DNA from: Spirochaetaceae bacterium
GTDB taxonomy: Bacteria > Spirochaetota > Spirochaetia > DSM-27196 > SLAA01
Length of the DNA stretch: 34,754 bases
Direction of reading: 5' to 3'
Assembly (NCBI GenBank): GCA_003552985.1
Contig: PUPD01000281.1
Coordinates: 1-34,754, forward strand
Below, one piece after another: positions 24,671 to 33,429 of the stretch. Each line of letters starts with the position of its first letter. Positions within the stretch are counted from its first letter, which is position 1. The position numbers and the translations under genes were made by a program. The notes below the pieces were generated by a model, which did no database searches, was not told where the DNA came from, and saw only the letters and a program-made list of their open reading frames with translations.

Positions 24671-27166
24671 ATGCGAAAGCGCCTGGTAGTGTGCGCGCTC
24701 CTGCTGTTACCGGCAACCACCGCGTTCGCGCAGCAAGACAACGACGACTGGTATCTGAACGAGCCCATCTATGACATCGTGTTCGACGGGCTCGAGTATG
24801 TATCCGAGAGCGAGCTCGAAGGAATCGTCGAGCCGTTTATCGGACAGCGGTTTACCGAATCTCGCTTTCAGAACCTCCAACGCCGGCTGTACGCGCTTGA
24901 TTACTTCGACGAAATTGTTCCGATGGCCGAACGTGGCGGGCCTGACGGCGATCAGCTAGTTCTGCGTTTTGAGGTCGGCGAACGGCCGGTAGTATCGCGG
25001 ATCCGTTTTGAAGGCAATCGCAATGTTCGCCGCCGGCAGCTCGAGGACGTGATCTTGTTGTCGGAAGGTGATGTCGTTACCGACTCACGTCTGCGGTCGG
25101 CTCGCAACGCGATCGTCTCGGAATACGCAGAACGCGGGTACCCCGACACCGAGGTGCAGAGCCGCGTAGAGGAAGATGACGACGGAAGACGAACCGTCGT
25201 GTTCGAGATCACCGAGGGGTTCCGCACGGTGATCCGGGAGATCGAGTTTTCCGGCAACAGCTTCGCATCAGGAAGCACACTGCGCGGGGTGATGGAGAGC
25301 CGACCGCAGTCGCTGTTCAGCCGCGGCATTTTTCAGGAGGGGCGGCTGGAGCAGGACCGCCGCCAGATCGAGCAGTATTACCACGAGCGCGGCTATATCG
25401 ATGCGCGCGTAGCTGATATCGTGATCGATATCGAGCGTGACGAAGAGGACGAGCGCAACTACGTAACGCTTACGGTGTTCGTGGAGGAAGGCGAGCGCTT
25501 CACCTTCGGCGGCATGGAGTTTCAGGGTAATACGCTGTTCACCGACGAACAGCTGCAGGGACGGCTGCGCATGAGCCCCGGCAACGTGCTCAACAAGCAG
25601 CGGCTGGAAGCCGATTTTCAGCGCGTCGCTGACCTGTACTTCGAGAACGGCTACATCTTCAACGAGATAACGCGCGAAGAAATCCGCGACGAGCAGGATC
25701 AAACGATATCCTATCGGGTGAACATCGTCGAACGCGACCGCGCACGAATAGAAAACATCGTGATCCGCGGCAACGAGAAGACGCGCGAACACGTCATCCG
25801 CCGCGAGATTCCGCTCGAGGAAGGCGAGGTGTTCAATGCCGCACGGGTACGGCGCGGGTTGCAAAACCTCGCGAACACCCAGTACTTCAATAACGTTGTC
25901 CCCGAGACTCCGCAGGGAAGCGCAGAAGGCCTGATGGATCTCGTGGTCAACGTCGAAGAGGGCAACACCGCCGACATTCGCCTCGGTGTGGCATTCGGTG
26001 GAAGCGCCGACTTTCCGGTCTCGGCGCAGGTGCGCTGGCAGGACATCAACTTCATGGGCCGCGGGCAGACCGTGGGCGCCGAGGTCAACGTATCACCGGT
26101 GAGCCAACGCTTTACCGCCAACTTCCAGGAGCGCTTTCTGTTCGGGCGCCGCTGGTCCGGCGGCTTGAGCGCGTCGGTAGAGCGCGCGGTTCGCTCCAAC
26201 GTGCGCCAGCTGAGCGATGAAAGCGACTCGGCTCCGGCGCCATACGCGTCGGAAGAGGAGTACGAGGATGCAGGCGGCACCTTTCGCGTACCGATTCCCG
26301 AGCAGTACCTGATGGATTACACATCGTGGAACATCTCGGTGGGCGCGAACACGGGGTATCGCTGGAGCACTCCGGCCGGGCGCCTGAGCGCGAGAACTTC
26401 ATTCCGCACCAGCGCGGAGTATATCGACTATGACCGCGACATCTACACCCCGTTCAACGAGGCAACCCGGGAGAACTGGCAAAGCTGGCGCTTCGTCAAC
26501 CGCTGGGGCGTCGGCAGCTCGCTGGACACCCGCGATCTGATCATCAGCCCCTCCACCGGTTTTCTGTTGAGTCAGGACGTCACTTTCGCCGGCGGCGTGT
26601 TCCGAGGGTCTCAGCACTTCATCAAGACCGAGAGTAAGGCGGAGCGCTATTTCACGCTGTTCGATGTGCCGGTGTTCGAGAACTGGAACTTCAAGTGGGT
26701 TCTCGCCGGTCAGTCGAAGCTCGACTTGATCTACGACTGGCCCGAACGGCTGGTGCCGGACCGCGACCGCGACCGGCCTGAGCGCTGGATCTCGGATGCC
26801 AACCTGCTATTCTTGGACGGAATGTTCAACGCCCGCGGCTGGACCGGCCGGCGTGGAGACCGTGGACGCGCCCGCTGGAACAACTGGCTTGAGCTGCGCA
26901 TGCCGCTGGCTGAGCAGATCATCTGGCTCGACGGCTTCATCGAAGGTGCAACCTTGCAGGAAGAGCCGGGGGATATTCTGGACCTTGAGGCCGAAGACTT
27001 TCTGTTCAGCACCGGTTTCGGCCTCCGGTTTACGATTCCCCAGTTTCCGATCCGGCTGTATCTTGCCCGTCGTTTCACTATTGACGATGGGGACGTACAG
27101 TGGGAGGATAGCACCGGTCCGTTCGGTTTCGATTTCGTGTTCTCGATCGGCACCGAGTTGTGGTAG
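24671..27166 (+). CDS. bamA: BamA, outer-membrane protein assembly factor
   Basis: An 831-residue outer-membrane protein that inserts beta-barrel proteins. The signal peptide is MRKRLVVCALLLLPATTAFA, cut before QQDND. About five POTRA domains follow (residues about 30-430), with repeated beta-alpha-alpha-beta-beta units such as RIRFEGNRNVRRRQLEDVI, EIEFSGNSFASGSTL, GMEFQGNTLFTDEQL and NIVIRGNEKTREHVI. The C-terminal half is a 16-strand barrel, with NARGWTGRRG in the place of the VRGF/IRGF lid-lock motif of other BamAs. It ends SIGTELW, a terminal aromatic beta-signal. ATG has GAGGAG upstream, 40 nt after tamB ends. Confidence 0.96.
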   Translation: MRKRLVVCALLLLPATTAFAQQDNDDWYLNEPIYDIVFDGLEYVSESELEGIVEPFIGQRFTESRFQNLQRRLYALDYFDEIVPMAERGGPDGDQLVLRFEVGERPVVSRIRFEGNRNVRRRQLEDVILLSEGDVVTDSRLRSARNAIVSEYAERGYPDTEVQSRVEEDDDGRRTVVFEITEGFRTVIREIEFSGNSFASGSTLRGVMESRPQSLFSRGIFQEGRLEQDRRQIEQYYHERGYIDARVADIVIDIERDEEDERNYVTLTVFVEEGERFTFGGMEFQGNTLFTDEQLQGRLRMSPGNVLNKQRLEADFQRVADLYFENGYIFNEITREEIRDEQDQTISYRVNIVERDRARIENIVIRGNEKTREHVIRREIPLEEGEVFNAARVRRGLQNLANTQYFNNVVPETPQGSAEGLMDLVVNVEEGNTADIRLGVAFGGSADFPVSAQVRWQDINFMGRGQTVGAEVNVSPVSQRFTANFQERFLFGRRWSGGLSASVERAVRSNVRQLSDESDSAPAPYASEEEYEDAGGTFRVPIPEQYLMDYTSWNISVGANTGYRWSTPAGRLSARTSFRTSAEYIDYDRDIYTPFNEATRENWQSWRFVNRWGVGSSLDTRDLIISPSTGFLLSQDVTFAGGVFRGSQHFIKTESKAERYFTLFDVPVFENWNFKWVLAGQSKLDLIYDWPERLVPDRDRDRPERWISDANLLFLDGMFNARGWTGRRGDRGRARWNNWLELRMPLAEQIIWLDGFIEGATLQEEPGDILDLEAEDFLFSTGFGLRFTIPQFPIRLYLARRFTIDDGDVQWEDSTGPFGFDFVFSIGTELW

Positions 27167-27187
27167 ACAGAAGGAGTATAGAGACCG

Positions 27188-27709
27188 ATGGGTATGAAGA
27201 AACTTGCGCTGATCGCCCTGTTGGCCCTCTTCGCAAGCGCCGGCCTGCCTGCAGACCAGCTCAGCACGGTCGGCGTAGTCGACATTCAAGAGGTATACAA
27301 CAGCTTCTACCGTGAGTCCAGGCAGGTGCGCGAGCTCGAGCAACTGCGCGATGAGTACCAGGACGAGATCGACGGCTACCTTGATATGCTTGAGCAGTTG
27401 CGTGATGAGCTCGCCGACGCGCGTGACGACGGAAATCGCAGGCGAATCGGCGACCTCGAGGAAGAGATCGAGGAACTCGAGGTATTCATTGACGAGCTGA
27501 CTCGCCGCCGTCGCCGCCAGCTCGAGCGTCGGCAGCAGAGTGTGTTGACCGACGACTTTCTCGAGGACCTGCAGCAGGCGATAGCCTACGTAGCCGAGAC
27601 CAACGGCTATACAATCGTCGTACGCTCCGACGCCGACGGCCTGCAGTGGTGGAGCTCGGTGGTGGATATCAGCGACGAGGTCGTTGAGCGATTGCGGCGA
27701 ACGCGCTGA
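27188..27709 (+). CDS. skp: Skp/OmpH periplasmic chaperone
   Basis: A 173-residue OmpH-family protein. A signal peptide (MKKLALIALLALFASAG...) precedes the family's characteristic strand TVGVVDIQEVYNSF. A long charged coiled coil follows (about 40-125: EYQDEIDGYLDMLEQLRDEL, RRIGDLEEEIEELEVF, RRRRQLERRQQS), ending in QQAIAYVAETNGYTIVVRS, as in Skp. It should form trimeric jellyfish-like complexes that shield unfolded outer-membrane proteins on their way to BamA. AAGGAG lies 11 nt before ATG 27188. It is 21 nt after bamA in the same operon. Confidence 0.93.
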   Translation: MGMKKLALIALLALFASAGLPADQLSTVGVVDIQEVYNSFYRESRQVRELEQLRDEYQDEIDGYLDMLEQLRDELADARDDGNRRRIGDLEEEIEELEVFIDELTRRRRRQLERRQQSVLTDDFLEDLQQAIAYVAETNGYTIVVRSDADGLQWWSSVVDISDEVVERLRRTR

Positions 27710-27774
27710 TAGGGCCCGTCTCGGCCGCTACATAGCCGACGGCGCCCGCCGCCTTTCCGGTGCAACCGACAACG

Positions 27775-30441
27775 ATGTCCGAAAAAACTCCGATGATGCA
27801 ACAATACGCGCGGATTAAGACCCGGTATCGGGACGCGGTGTTGTTCTTTCGGCTTGGCGACTTCTACGAGATGTTCAAACAGGACGCGGTAGAGGTTTCG
27901 CGCCTGCTCGGGCTTACGCTTACGCAACGCAACGGAGTTCCTATGTGCGGGATTCCGTACCATGCCTCGCGCGGATATATCGGGCGTCTGATCGCCGCGG
28001 GCAAGAAGGTTGCGATCTGTGAGCAGGTCAGACTCCCTGAGGGCGGCAAAGGGCTTGCCGACCGCGAAGTCATCGAAGTCATCACGCCCGGAACCGTCAC
28101 CGAAGAAGACTATCTCGAGGCAGGCGCCAACAACTATTTGTTCGCGATCGCCGCTTCCAGGGAAACCGTCTCAATCGGCTACATCGATCTTGCCACCGGG
28201 AGGCTGTGTCTGACCGACTGCGCGATTAACCGCATTCAGGAGTACGTTCGCCGTGAGGTAGCGCGCCTGCAGCCGCGGGAGATTCTGCTGCAGGAAAGCC
28301 TTCTAGAGCGCCTGCCGCATTCCGACGAGCTGTTCGACGGGTGCTTGGTCAACCGGTATCCGGACTGGGCGTTCGACGTTGCGGCATCGGAGCGCGACCT
28401 CTGCGACACACTCGGCATTGTGAACCTTAAGGCGTTCGATATCGACAGCGGCGCACCGGTGCTGGCTTCGGTGGGAGTGCTGCTCGAGTACCTGCGGGAG
28501 AACATCAAGTCGGCCTTGCCCCAGCTGCGGGAGGTGATCTGGTACCGCGACGCCGAGTACGTGGTGCTGGATGAACCCACCCAGCGGAATCTGGAGCTTG
28601 TGCGCAACCTTCTGGACCGCAGCGGAGCCTACACGCTGTGGTCGGTTGTCAAGGATACCTGTACCGCTATCGGCGCCCGGCGTCTACGGAGCTGGCTGCT
28701 GTATCCGTTGAAACAGGTGGATGCAATCGCGGCACGCCACGATGCGGTTGAGCGCATGTACCACAATCAGTTGCTGCTGCAGCGCGTTCGCGAACACCTC
28801 TCCGCGGTGCTGGATCTGGAGCGTCTCGCCGCGCGGGTAGCGGTCGAGCGCGCCCACGCCAAAGATCTGGTGGCGATACGCAATACGCTCGCTGCGGCGC
28901 TACACCTCGATAACGTGCTGGTAGAGACGCTCGGCGAGCGCGATGCGGTTCTCGGCAGCACCGCTCGCTCACGCGCGGCGGCCATTCGCGAACGGCTCGG
29001 CCAGGCGCTGCTGGACGAGCCGTCGGTTCTGCTGACCGAAGGGAATATGATACGTCCCGGCTGGAGCGCTGAGCTCGACGAGCTGCGGGAGTTGCGCGAC
29101 AACAGTAGAACGGTACTGGAACGCTACCTCGAAGAGGAGCGCGCGAGAACCGGCATCAGCAATCTGCGGCTGCGCCATAATCGAGTGCTCGGCTATTATT
29201 TTGAGCTCACCCGCAGCAATCTGGCCGCAGTACCTGATTACTTCATCCGCCGACAGAGTCTCTCGAACGCCGAGCGGTTCACTACCCAGAGGCTGGGTGA
29301 GCTGGAGGAAGCGCTGAACTCAGCCGCCGACCGCATCGTCGAGCTCGAGCGACGTCTGTTCGTGGGCTTGCGTGAGGAGTTGCTCGGCGAGCTCGGGCTC
29401 CTCTACGATCTCGCCGACGCGCTCGCATACCGCGATTGTATTCAGTCGTTCGCATTTACTGCAACTCGCCGAGGCTACACCAGGCCGGCGGTGGAAGAGA
29501 GCAAAGAGCTCGTAATCCGCAACGGACGTCATCCGGTGGTTGAAGCGCATCTGCCTGCGGGCAGCTTCGTCGCCAACGATCTCACCCTCGGGGCGGGTGA
29601 CAAGACATTCGCTTTGATCACCGGACCGAACATGGCCGGAAAGTCGACTTTTCTGCGGCAGACTGCACTGATCGTGCTGCTGGCGCAAGCCGGTAGTTTC
29701 GTGCCCGCCGAGGAAGCGCGCGTCGGTATCGTCGATCGCATCTTCTGTCGCGTGGGGGCCGCCGACAATCTCGCGCGGGGCGAGTCGACCTTCTTGGTAG
29801 AGATGAACGAAACGGCCAACATCCTGCGCAACACCACCGCCGAAAGTCTCGTCATCATGGACGAAGTGGGGCGTGGGACGAGCACCCGGGACGGGCTGGC
29901 AATAGCGTGGGCGGTCTCGGAATACCTGGCGCGGCATGCGCGGCCTCGGACGTTGTTCGCAACTCATTTCCATGAGCTCACCGAGCTCGCTGAAGAGAGC
30001 ATCTTCAACCTGTCGCTCGCGGTATCGGAGCAGGACGGTGAGGTGGTGTTTCTCAAGCTTGTTCGTGCGGGGCCCTCGAACCAGTCGTACGGAGTGCAGG
30101 TTGCCCGCATAGCCGGTCTGCCTGAGGAAGTTTTGGCACGTGCCGAGGAGCTCATGAACGAGCTCGTTCTCCGAGAGCAGGCGGAGGCGCAGGGTTCGGC
30201 GGGAGCACTGTCCGGCGCTGCCGGCGACCGCGGCGCCGCGGACGAAAAGATGCCGGCCGAGCAGGGCCGTTCGGCCGCCCGGAGAACGGCTGCAAACCTG
30301 CAGGCCGAGCTCTTTGACCCCGGCGAGATGGTCACGGCGGAGCTCAGCAAGTTGGATATCGAGCACCTCACTCCGATTGAGGCGCTCAATCTCCTCTCGC
30401 GCTGGCAGCAGCAGCTGCGGGGCAGTTCCGGGGGGTTATGA
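27775..30441 (+). CDS. mutS: MutS DNA mismatch recognition protein
   Basis: An 888-residue MutS1-type ATPase. The mismatch-reading Phe-x-Glu is in RLGDFYEMFKQDA near the N-terminus. The ATPase carries Walker A GPNMAGKST (about residues 617-625), the Walker B IMDEVGRGTSTRDG and the TLFATHFHELTEL signature. A low-complexity linker (GSAGALSGAAGDRGAADEK) separates the core from the C-terminal tail (LDIEHLTPIEALNLL). ATG 27775 (MSEKTPMMQQY) is preferred over GTG 27760; neither has a clear Shine-Dalgarno. It follows skp after about 65 nt. MutL is not in the window. The convergent lycopene cyclase gene ends 91 nt downstream without a terminator that I can see. Confidence 0.97.
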   Translation: MSEKTPMMQQYARIKTRYRDAVLFFRLGDFYEMFKQDAVEVSRLLGLTLTQRNGVPMCGIPYHASRGYIGRLIAAGKKVAICEQVRLPEGGKGLADREVIEVITPGTVTEEDYLEAGANNYLFAIAASRETVSIGYIDLATGRLCLTDCAINRIQEYVRREVARLQPREILLQESLLERLPHSDELFDGCLVNRYPDWAFDVAASERDLCDTLGIVNLKAFDIDSGAPVLASVGVLLEYLRENIKSALPQLREVIWYRDAEYVVLDEPTQRNLELVRNLLDRSGAYTLWSVVKDTCTAIGARRLRSWLLYPLKQVDAIAARHDAVERMYHNQLLLQRVREHLSAVLDLERLAARVAVERAHAKDLVAIRNTLAAALHLDNVLVETLGERDAVLGSTARSRAAAIRERLGQALLDEPSVLLTEGNMIRPGWSAELDELRELRDNSRTVLERYLEEERARTGISNLRLRHNRVLGYYFELTRSNLAAVPDYFIRRQSLSNAERFTTQRLGELEEALNSAADRIVELERRLFVGLREELLGELGLLYDLADALAYRDCIQSFAFTATRRGYTRPAVEESKELVIRNGRHPVVEAHLPAGSFVANDLTLGAGDKTFALITGPNMAGKSTFLRQTALIVLLAQAGSFVPAEEARVGIVDRIFCRVGAADNLARGESTFLVEMNETANILRNTTAESLVIMDEVGRGTSTRDGLAIAWAVSEYLARHARPRTLFATHFHELTELAEESIFNLSLAVSEQDGEVVFLKLVRAGPSNQSYGVQVARIAGLPEEVLARAEELMNELVLREQAEAQGSAGALSGAAGDRGAADEKMPAEQGRSAARRTAANLQAELFDPGEMVTAELSKLDIEHLTPIEALNLLSRWQQQLRGSSGGL

Positions 30442-30532
30442 GTGCCTGCCGAGTGGCGCCGTATAGTTCCGTCTGCTTCCGTGTGAGGTGGTAAGTGGTG
30501 TACGCTGTGATGGGGGAGGCCGGGCTTAGCCG

Positions 30533-31690
30533 TCAGGGGCCGAGCGTCTTCAGGCGAAAAAATGCCCGGATAAACGGCCACCACGGTACCGTGGCCATCA
30601 GTCGCAGATCCTCGGCGAGCGAGGTTTCTTCGTTGAGGAACCGCAGGACGCGGTGCACCGGATTGTGCTTGAACAGTCGCGTGAAGACCTCTTCGCTGAG
30701 CTGACCACGTCGGTAAAGGATCTGGAGCAGCATTGCGTCAAGCAGACGGTAGCGCCGCGGCGCCCGTGGTAGGGCGAACGGGTGGCTGTAGCGTTCGAGC
30801 GACGCGACGATGGCCGCCGAGTCATGCTGGATACGGTGAAACGCGAACCCGCTCGAGGCTTTGACGCGCCCGCCCTTGGTGCCGGTGTAGAGAATGTGAC
30901 GGCCCCCACGCCGGCGAAACGTCTGATCGGTCATTGGAATGACGCCCTGTTCCTCTTCGACGATCCGATAGGTGTGAATGCCCAGGACGTTCTCAATATA
31001 GTCTCGGAGCTCGCGTTCGTACTCGTCGCGGCTCAACAGCTCGGCGGAAAAGAGCGTATACTCCACGAGTGCGCTGCGCGCCGAAAACGGCAGAATATAG
31101 ACAAAGCGCATCACCCCGTACTGCGGCACCCGAAAATCGAAGAACCGTATCGAATCCGGCTCAAAACAATCGAGATCGGTTTCGATGAACCAGCCTTTAA
31201 AATGCTGCTTGATGAAGTGATAGCGCTTCGTATCGACTTGAAACCGCTCCGGAATCAGGAGACTGTCAAACAGGTATGCACCCTTAAGCCTCGTGCCGTT
31301 CTCAAGCTTCACTTCAGCACCGTCTGTGGTATCGTGGATCTCTTCCACGACACCGTGCACGAACTCGACATTGGGGCTGCGCTCGATGATGTCATGCATC
31401 GCGGTGTATAACTCGATGCCCGGGATCATACGGTACTGGTACGGGGCCAGGTCATAGCTATCGCGATAGGTTGTCCCGACAAACTCCATCCGGTTCCAGC
31501 GCTTGCGGATCACCGAGTCAAACACGAACCGACGGTCCGTCCAGAAGCACCAGGTGCGGTCATTGCTTCGTTTCGGATCCTTGTCGATGATCGCGATTCG
31601 ACAGTCTCGCAAACCGCTGTGTAGCATGTGATACGCTAAACTCAGACCCGCAGCCCCGCCTCCGGCGAGCAGATAATCGTAGCGTTCCAT
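30533..31690 (-). CDS. crtY: Lycopene cyclase-like FAD enzyme (CrtY family)
   Basis: A 385-residue flavoprotein. An N-terminal dinucleotide-binding motif (YLLAGGGAAGLSLAY, residues 5-19) is followed by DRTWCFWTD, then MRFVYILPFSARSALVEYTLFS, EQGVIPMT and GTKGGRVKASSGFAFHRIQ, all signatures of bacterial CrtY lycopene beta-cyclases, which close the ionone rings of carotenoids at the membrane. No other carotenoid gene (crtE, crtB, crtI) lies in the window. ATG 31690 (MERYDYLLAG) is preferred over 31732: a TTGACG-17-TATATT promoter overlaps the longer version, ending 9 nt before ATG 31690, with no Shine-Dalgarno, so leaderless. It faces mutS and diverges from comF. Confidence 0.88.
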   Translation of the reverse strand: MERYDYLLAGGGAAGLSLAYHMLHSGLRDCRIAIIDKDPKRSNDRTWCFWTDRRFVFDSVIRKRWNRMEFVGTTYRDSYDLAPYQYRMIPGIELYTAMHDIIERSPNVEFVHGVVEEIHDTTDGAEVKLENGTRLKGAYLFDSLLIPERFQVDTKRYHFIKQHFKGWFIETDLDCFEPDSIRFFDFRVPQYGVMRFVYILPFSARSALVEYTLFSAELLSRDEYERELRDYIENVLGIHTYRIVEEEQGVIPMTDQTFRRRGGRHILYTGTKGGRVKASSGFAFHRIQHDSAAIVASLERYSHPFALPRAPRRYRLLDAMLLQILYRRGQLSEEVFTRLFKHNPVHRVLRFLNEETSLAEDLRLMATVPWWPFIRAFFRLKTLGP

Positions 31691-31699
31691 AGTCGCGCT

Positions 31700-31728
31700 A
31701 ATATACGCCGCTCGCACACGACCGTCAA
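31700..31728 (-). promoter_or_regulatory. Promoter of the lycopene cyclase gene
   Basis: On minus: TTGACG (31728-31723), 17-nt spacer, TATATT (31705-31700). The -10 ends 9 nt before ATG 31690, predicting transcription from at or near the start codon. Confidence 0.65.
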
Positions 31729-31895
31729 ACATTACGACAGTCTCTCAACGCAATTCCAAGCACCCGGGAAACCGCGAGTAATCGTTCGAGCCGGGCCGAG
31801 TTAAGCGAAGCGCTGTGCCGACGCAAGCGGTAGTATCATGTGTGAGATGGAACGCCACGCGCCGGATCGGCGAGGCGCGCCGGAGAGGCACTGGA

Positions 31896-32768
31896 GTGAC
31901 GATCATTAAGAACAGTGTCAGATCGATAGCGCAGATACTCATTCCGACCGACTGTGTGCTCTGCAGTGTGCCGGTCGCAAGCACTGAGCGCCGGCTACAA
32001 GCGGACGAGAGGGCGGGCACTACGACCGCGGCGTGGCTGCTCGAGAGCGCTCGCAAAGCCGGCGTCTGCAGTTCCTGCCTCGACTGTTTGCTCGCTGAAG
32101 CGCTCGACGAGCTGATCATACCGGCAACGCCGCCCCGCGTCGCACCGCGCTGCCGCGGTCGTCGGCCAGCGCAGCCGATAGAGGGCGGGACGGCCCGCTG
32201 TCGAGGCTGCAGCCGTCCGCTCATCTCGGAATACGAGTGGTGTTGCACCTGCCGCAGCGCGTCGTTTTCGTTCGCCGGCGCCTGTGCGTTGTTCGAGTAC
32301 CGCGGGAGGGCACGCAAGCTGCTTGGGTTCTACAAGTTCGAAAACTACAAGCCTCTTGCGGTCCTATTCGCGGCGCTGTTGTGTATCGCATACGTCGCGC
32401 GCTTCGGCCCGGCCCCGATTGTGCCGGTTCCGGCCCAACGACGATCTCGAGCACACCGGGGCTGGGACCAGGTCGGCGTCCTTGCAGGTCACCTGAGTAA
32501 CTCCTACGGCGTTCCGGTAATCACCGCCCTCCGCCGCAGTCCCGGCGACAGTTCCCAGAAGACCTTGGGCAGAACCGATCGGTTCAGTCGCGCCTCTTCT
32601 CATTATCAACTCGCGGGTCAGGCACGCCGTGGTGGCTGCAGAGGGCTCCCGACGGCGGTGCTCGTTGACGACGTGCTTACCACCGGAGCGACTGCCTCGG
32701 CCTGTGCAGAGCTTCTGCGTTCGGCCGGCGTGGAGGCGGTGCAGGTCCTCGCCTTGACGGTACGCTAA
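31896..32768 (+). CDS. comF: ComF-like phosphoribosyltransferase-domain protein
   Basis: A 290-residue ComF family protein. GTG 31896 (VTIIKNSVRSIAQILIPTDCVLC) is preferred, with GAGAGG about 7 nt upstream; the ORF track start at 31815 adds unlike residues. The N-terminal part has Cys pairs of a zinc finger (DCVLC, CSSCLDC, RCRGCSRP, CCTC), then the phosphoribosyltransferase half with VPVPAQRRSRAHRGWDQ and the PRPP loop VLVDDVLTTGATAS (about residues 255-268). ComF is needed for DNA uptake in competent bacteria and is found widely in non-competent ones; its substrate is unknown. It is larger than usual (about 220-240) owing to an insert between the Cys pairs (RRLQADERAGTTTAAW). Confidence 0.88.
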   Translation: MTIIKNSVRSIAQILIPTDCVLCSVPVASTERRLQADERAGTTTAAWLLESARKAGVCSSCLDCLLAEALDELIIPATPPRVAPRCRGRRPAQPIEGGTARCRGCSRPLISEYEWCCTCRSASFSFAGACALFEYRGRARKLLGFYKFENYKPLAVLFAALLCIAYVARFGPAPIVPVPAQRRSRAHRGWDQVGVLAGHLSNSYGVPVITALRRSPGDSSQKTLGRTDRFSRASSHYQLAGQARRGGCRGLPTAVLVDDVLTTGATASACAELLRSAGVEAVQVLALTVR

Positions 32769-32817
32769 CGCAGCGACTGTAAGACTGCCGCAGCTGCCGA
32801 ACTACCGCAGCTTGCGG

Positions 32818-32847
32818 TTGACATAGTGAGCTGCAAGTTGGTACATT
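32818..32847 (+). promoter_or_regulatory. Promoter of the rimP-nusA operon
   Basis: TTGACA (32818-32823), 18-nt spacer, TACATT (32842-32847). The expected start is near 32854, giving a leader of about 118 nt before rimP, within which the terminator at 32877-32910 lies. Confidence 0.7.
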
Positions 32848-32876
32848 GAAGTGACACTCAGACCTGTACCCGTCGG

Positions 32877-32910
32877 AGGGAGTCGTTCACGGAACAGACT
32901 CCTTTTTTTT
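32877..32910 (+). terminator. Intrinsic terminator in the rimP-nusA leader (attenuator candidate)
   Basis: AGGGAGTCGTTC (32877-32888) pairs with GAACaGACTCCTT (32892-32904): 12 base pairs with one bulged A and one G.T wobble, loop ACG, followed by a run of T (32903-32910). This is a strong intrinsic terminator shape. It lies after the rimP promoter, so it would stop rimP-nusA transcripts after about 55 nt unless bypassed. It would also end readthrough from comF. No obvious antiterminator stem was found. Confidence 0.85.
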
Positions 32911-32971
32911 GCTCCAGTGGTCCAACCTGAACAGTGCGAACACCGGCGGGCCTTGCAAGAGCGGTGGCGTT

Positions 32972-33424
32972 ATGAGTAGAATTGAGCATGAGCTCCGGCG
33001 TGAGATCGAGCCTGTAGTCGACGGCTTGGGCTTCTCTTTGGTGGAGCTGAAGGCGTCCGAGCTGAAGGACGGCTTTCATGTGGTGGTGACGGTCTACCGC
33101 ACGGCCGGGGTTGATCTGGACGCGTGCGCCGAGATCCACCGTACAATCCTTCCGCGTATCGAGTTGTGGCGGGATGCACGGGACGTTAACCTCCAGGTGA
33201 GCTCCCCCGGCTTGGACCGCACGCTCAAGCACCATCGAGAATACGCGATCTTCGCCGGCAAACGGGTACGAATCATGCTCAGTACGAGCAATGAATGGAT
33301 AAGCGGTGTGCTCAGCGCAAGCGATGAGGACTCCTGCACGATTGAAACTGCGGACGGTATGCGTCGGCTGGCTTTCAGCGAGATTCGAAAGGCCAAGCTC
33401 GACGAGTTCCGGGAGGTAAGGTAA
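32972..33424 (+). CDS. rimP: RimP, 30S ribosome maturation factor
   Basis: A 150-residue protein, the usual RimP length. It begins MSRIEHELRREIEPVVDGLGFSLVELK, and contains HVVVTVYRTAGVDLDACAEIHRTI and VNLQVSSPGLDRTLKHHREYAIFAGKRVRI, the family's core strand-helix segments. A C-terminal SH3-like part includes WISGVLSASDEDSCTIET. It binds the small ribosomal subunit during assembly. ATG 32972 is chosen over the upstream 32909 start, which lies inside the terminator leader. Only a weak GGTGG precedes the ATG. It is the first gene of rimP-nusA, the order usual across bacteria, 5 nt before nusA. Confidence 0.94.
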   Translation: MSRIEHELRREIEPVVDGLGFSLVELKASELKDGFHVVVTVYRTAGVDLDACAEIHRTILPRIELWRDARDVNLQVSSPGLDRTLKHHREYAIFAGKRVRIMLSTSNEWISGVLSASDEDSCTIETADGMRRLAFSEIRKAKLDEFREVR

Positions 33425-33429
33425 ACGAG

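Noticed and set aside
29320-30366. 348-aa ORF antisense to mutS
   Set aside because: It overlaps the MutS ATPase domain, whose motifs are intact on plus.
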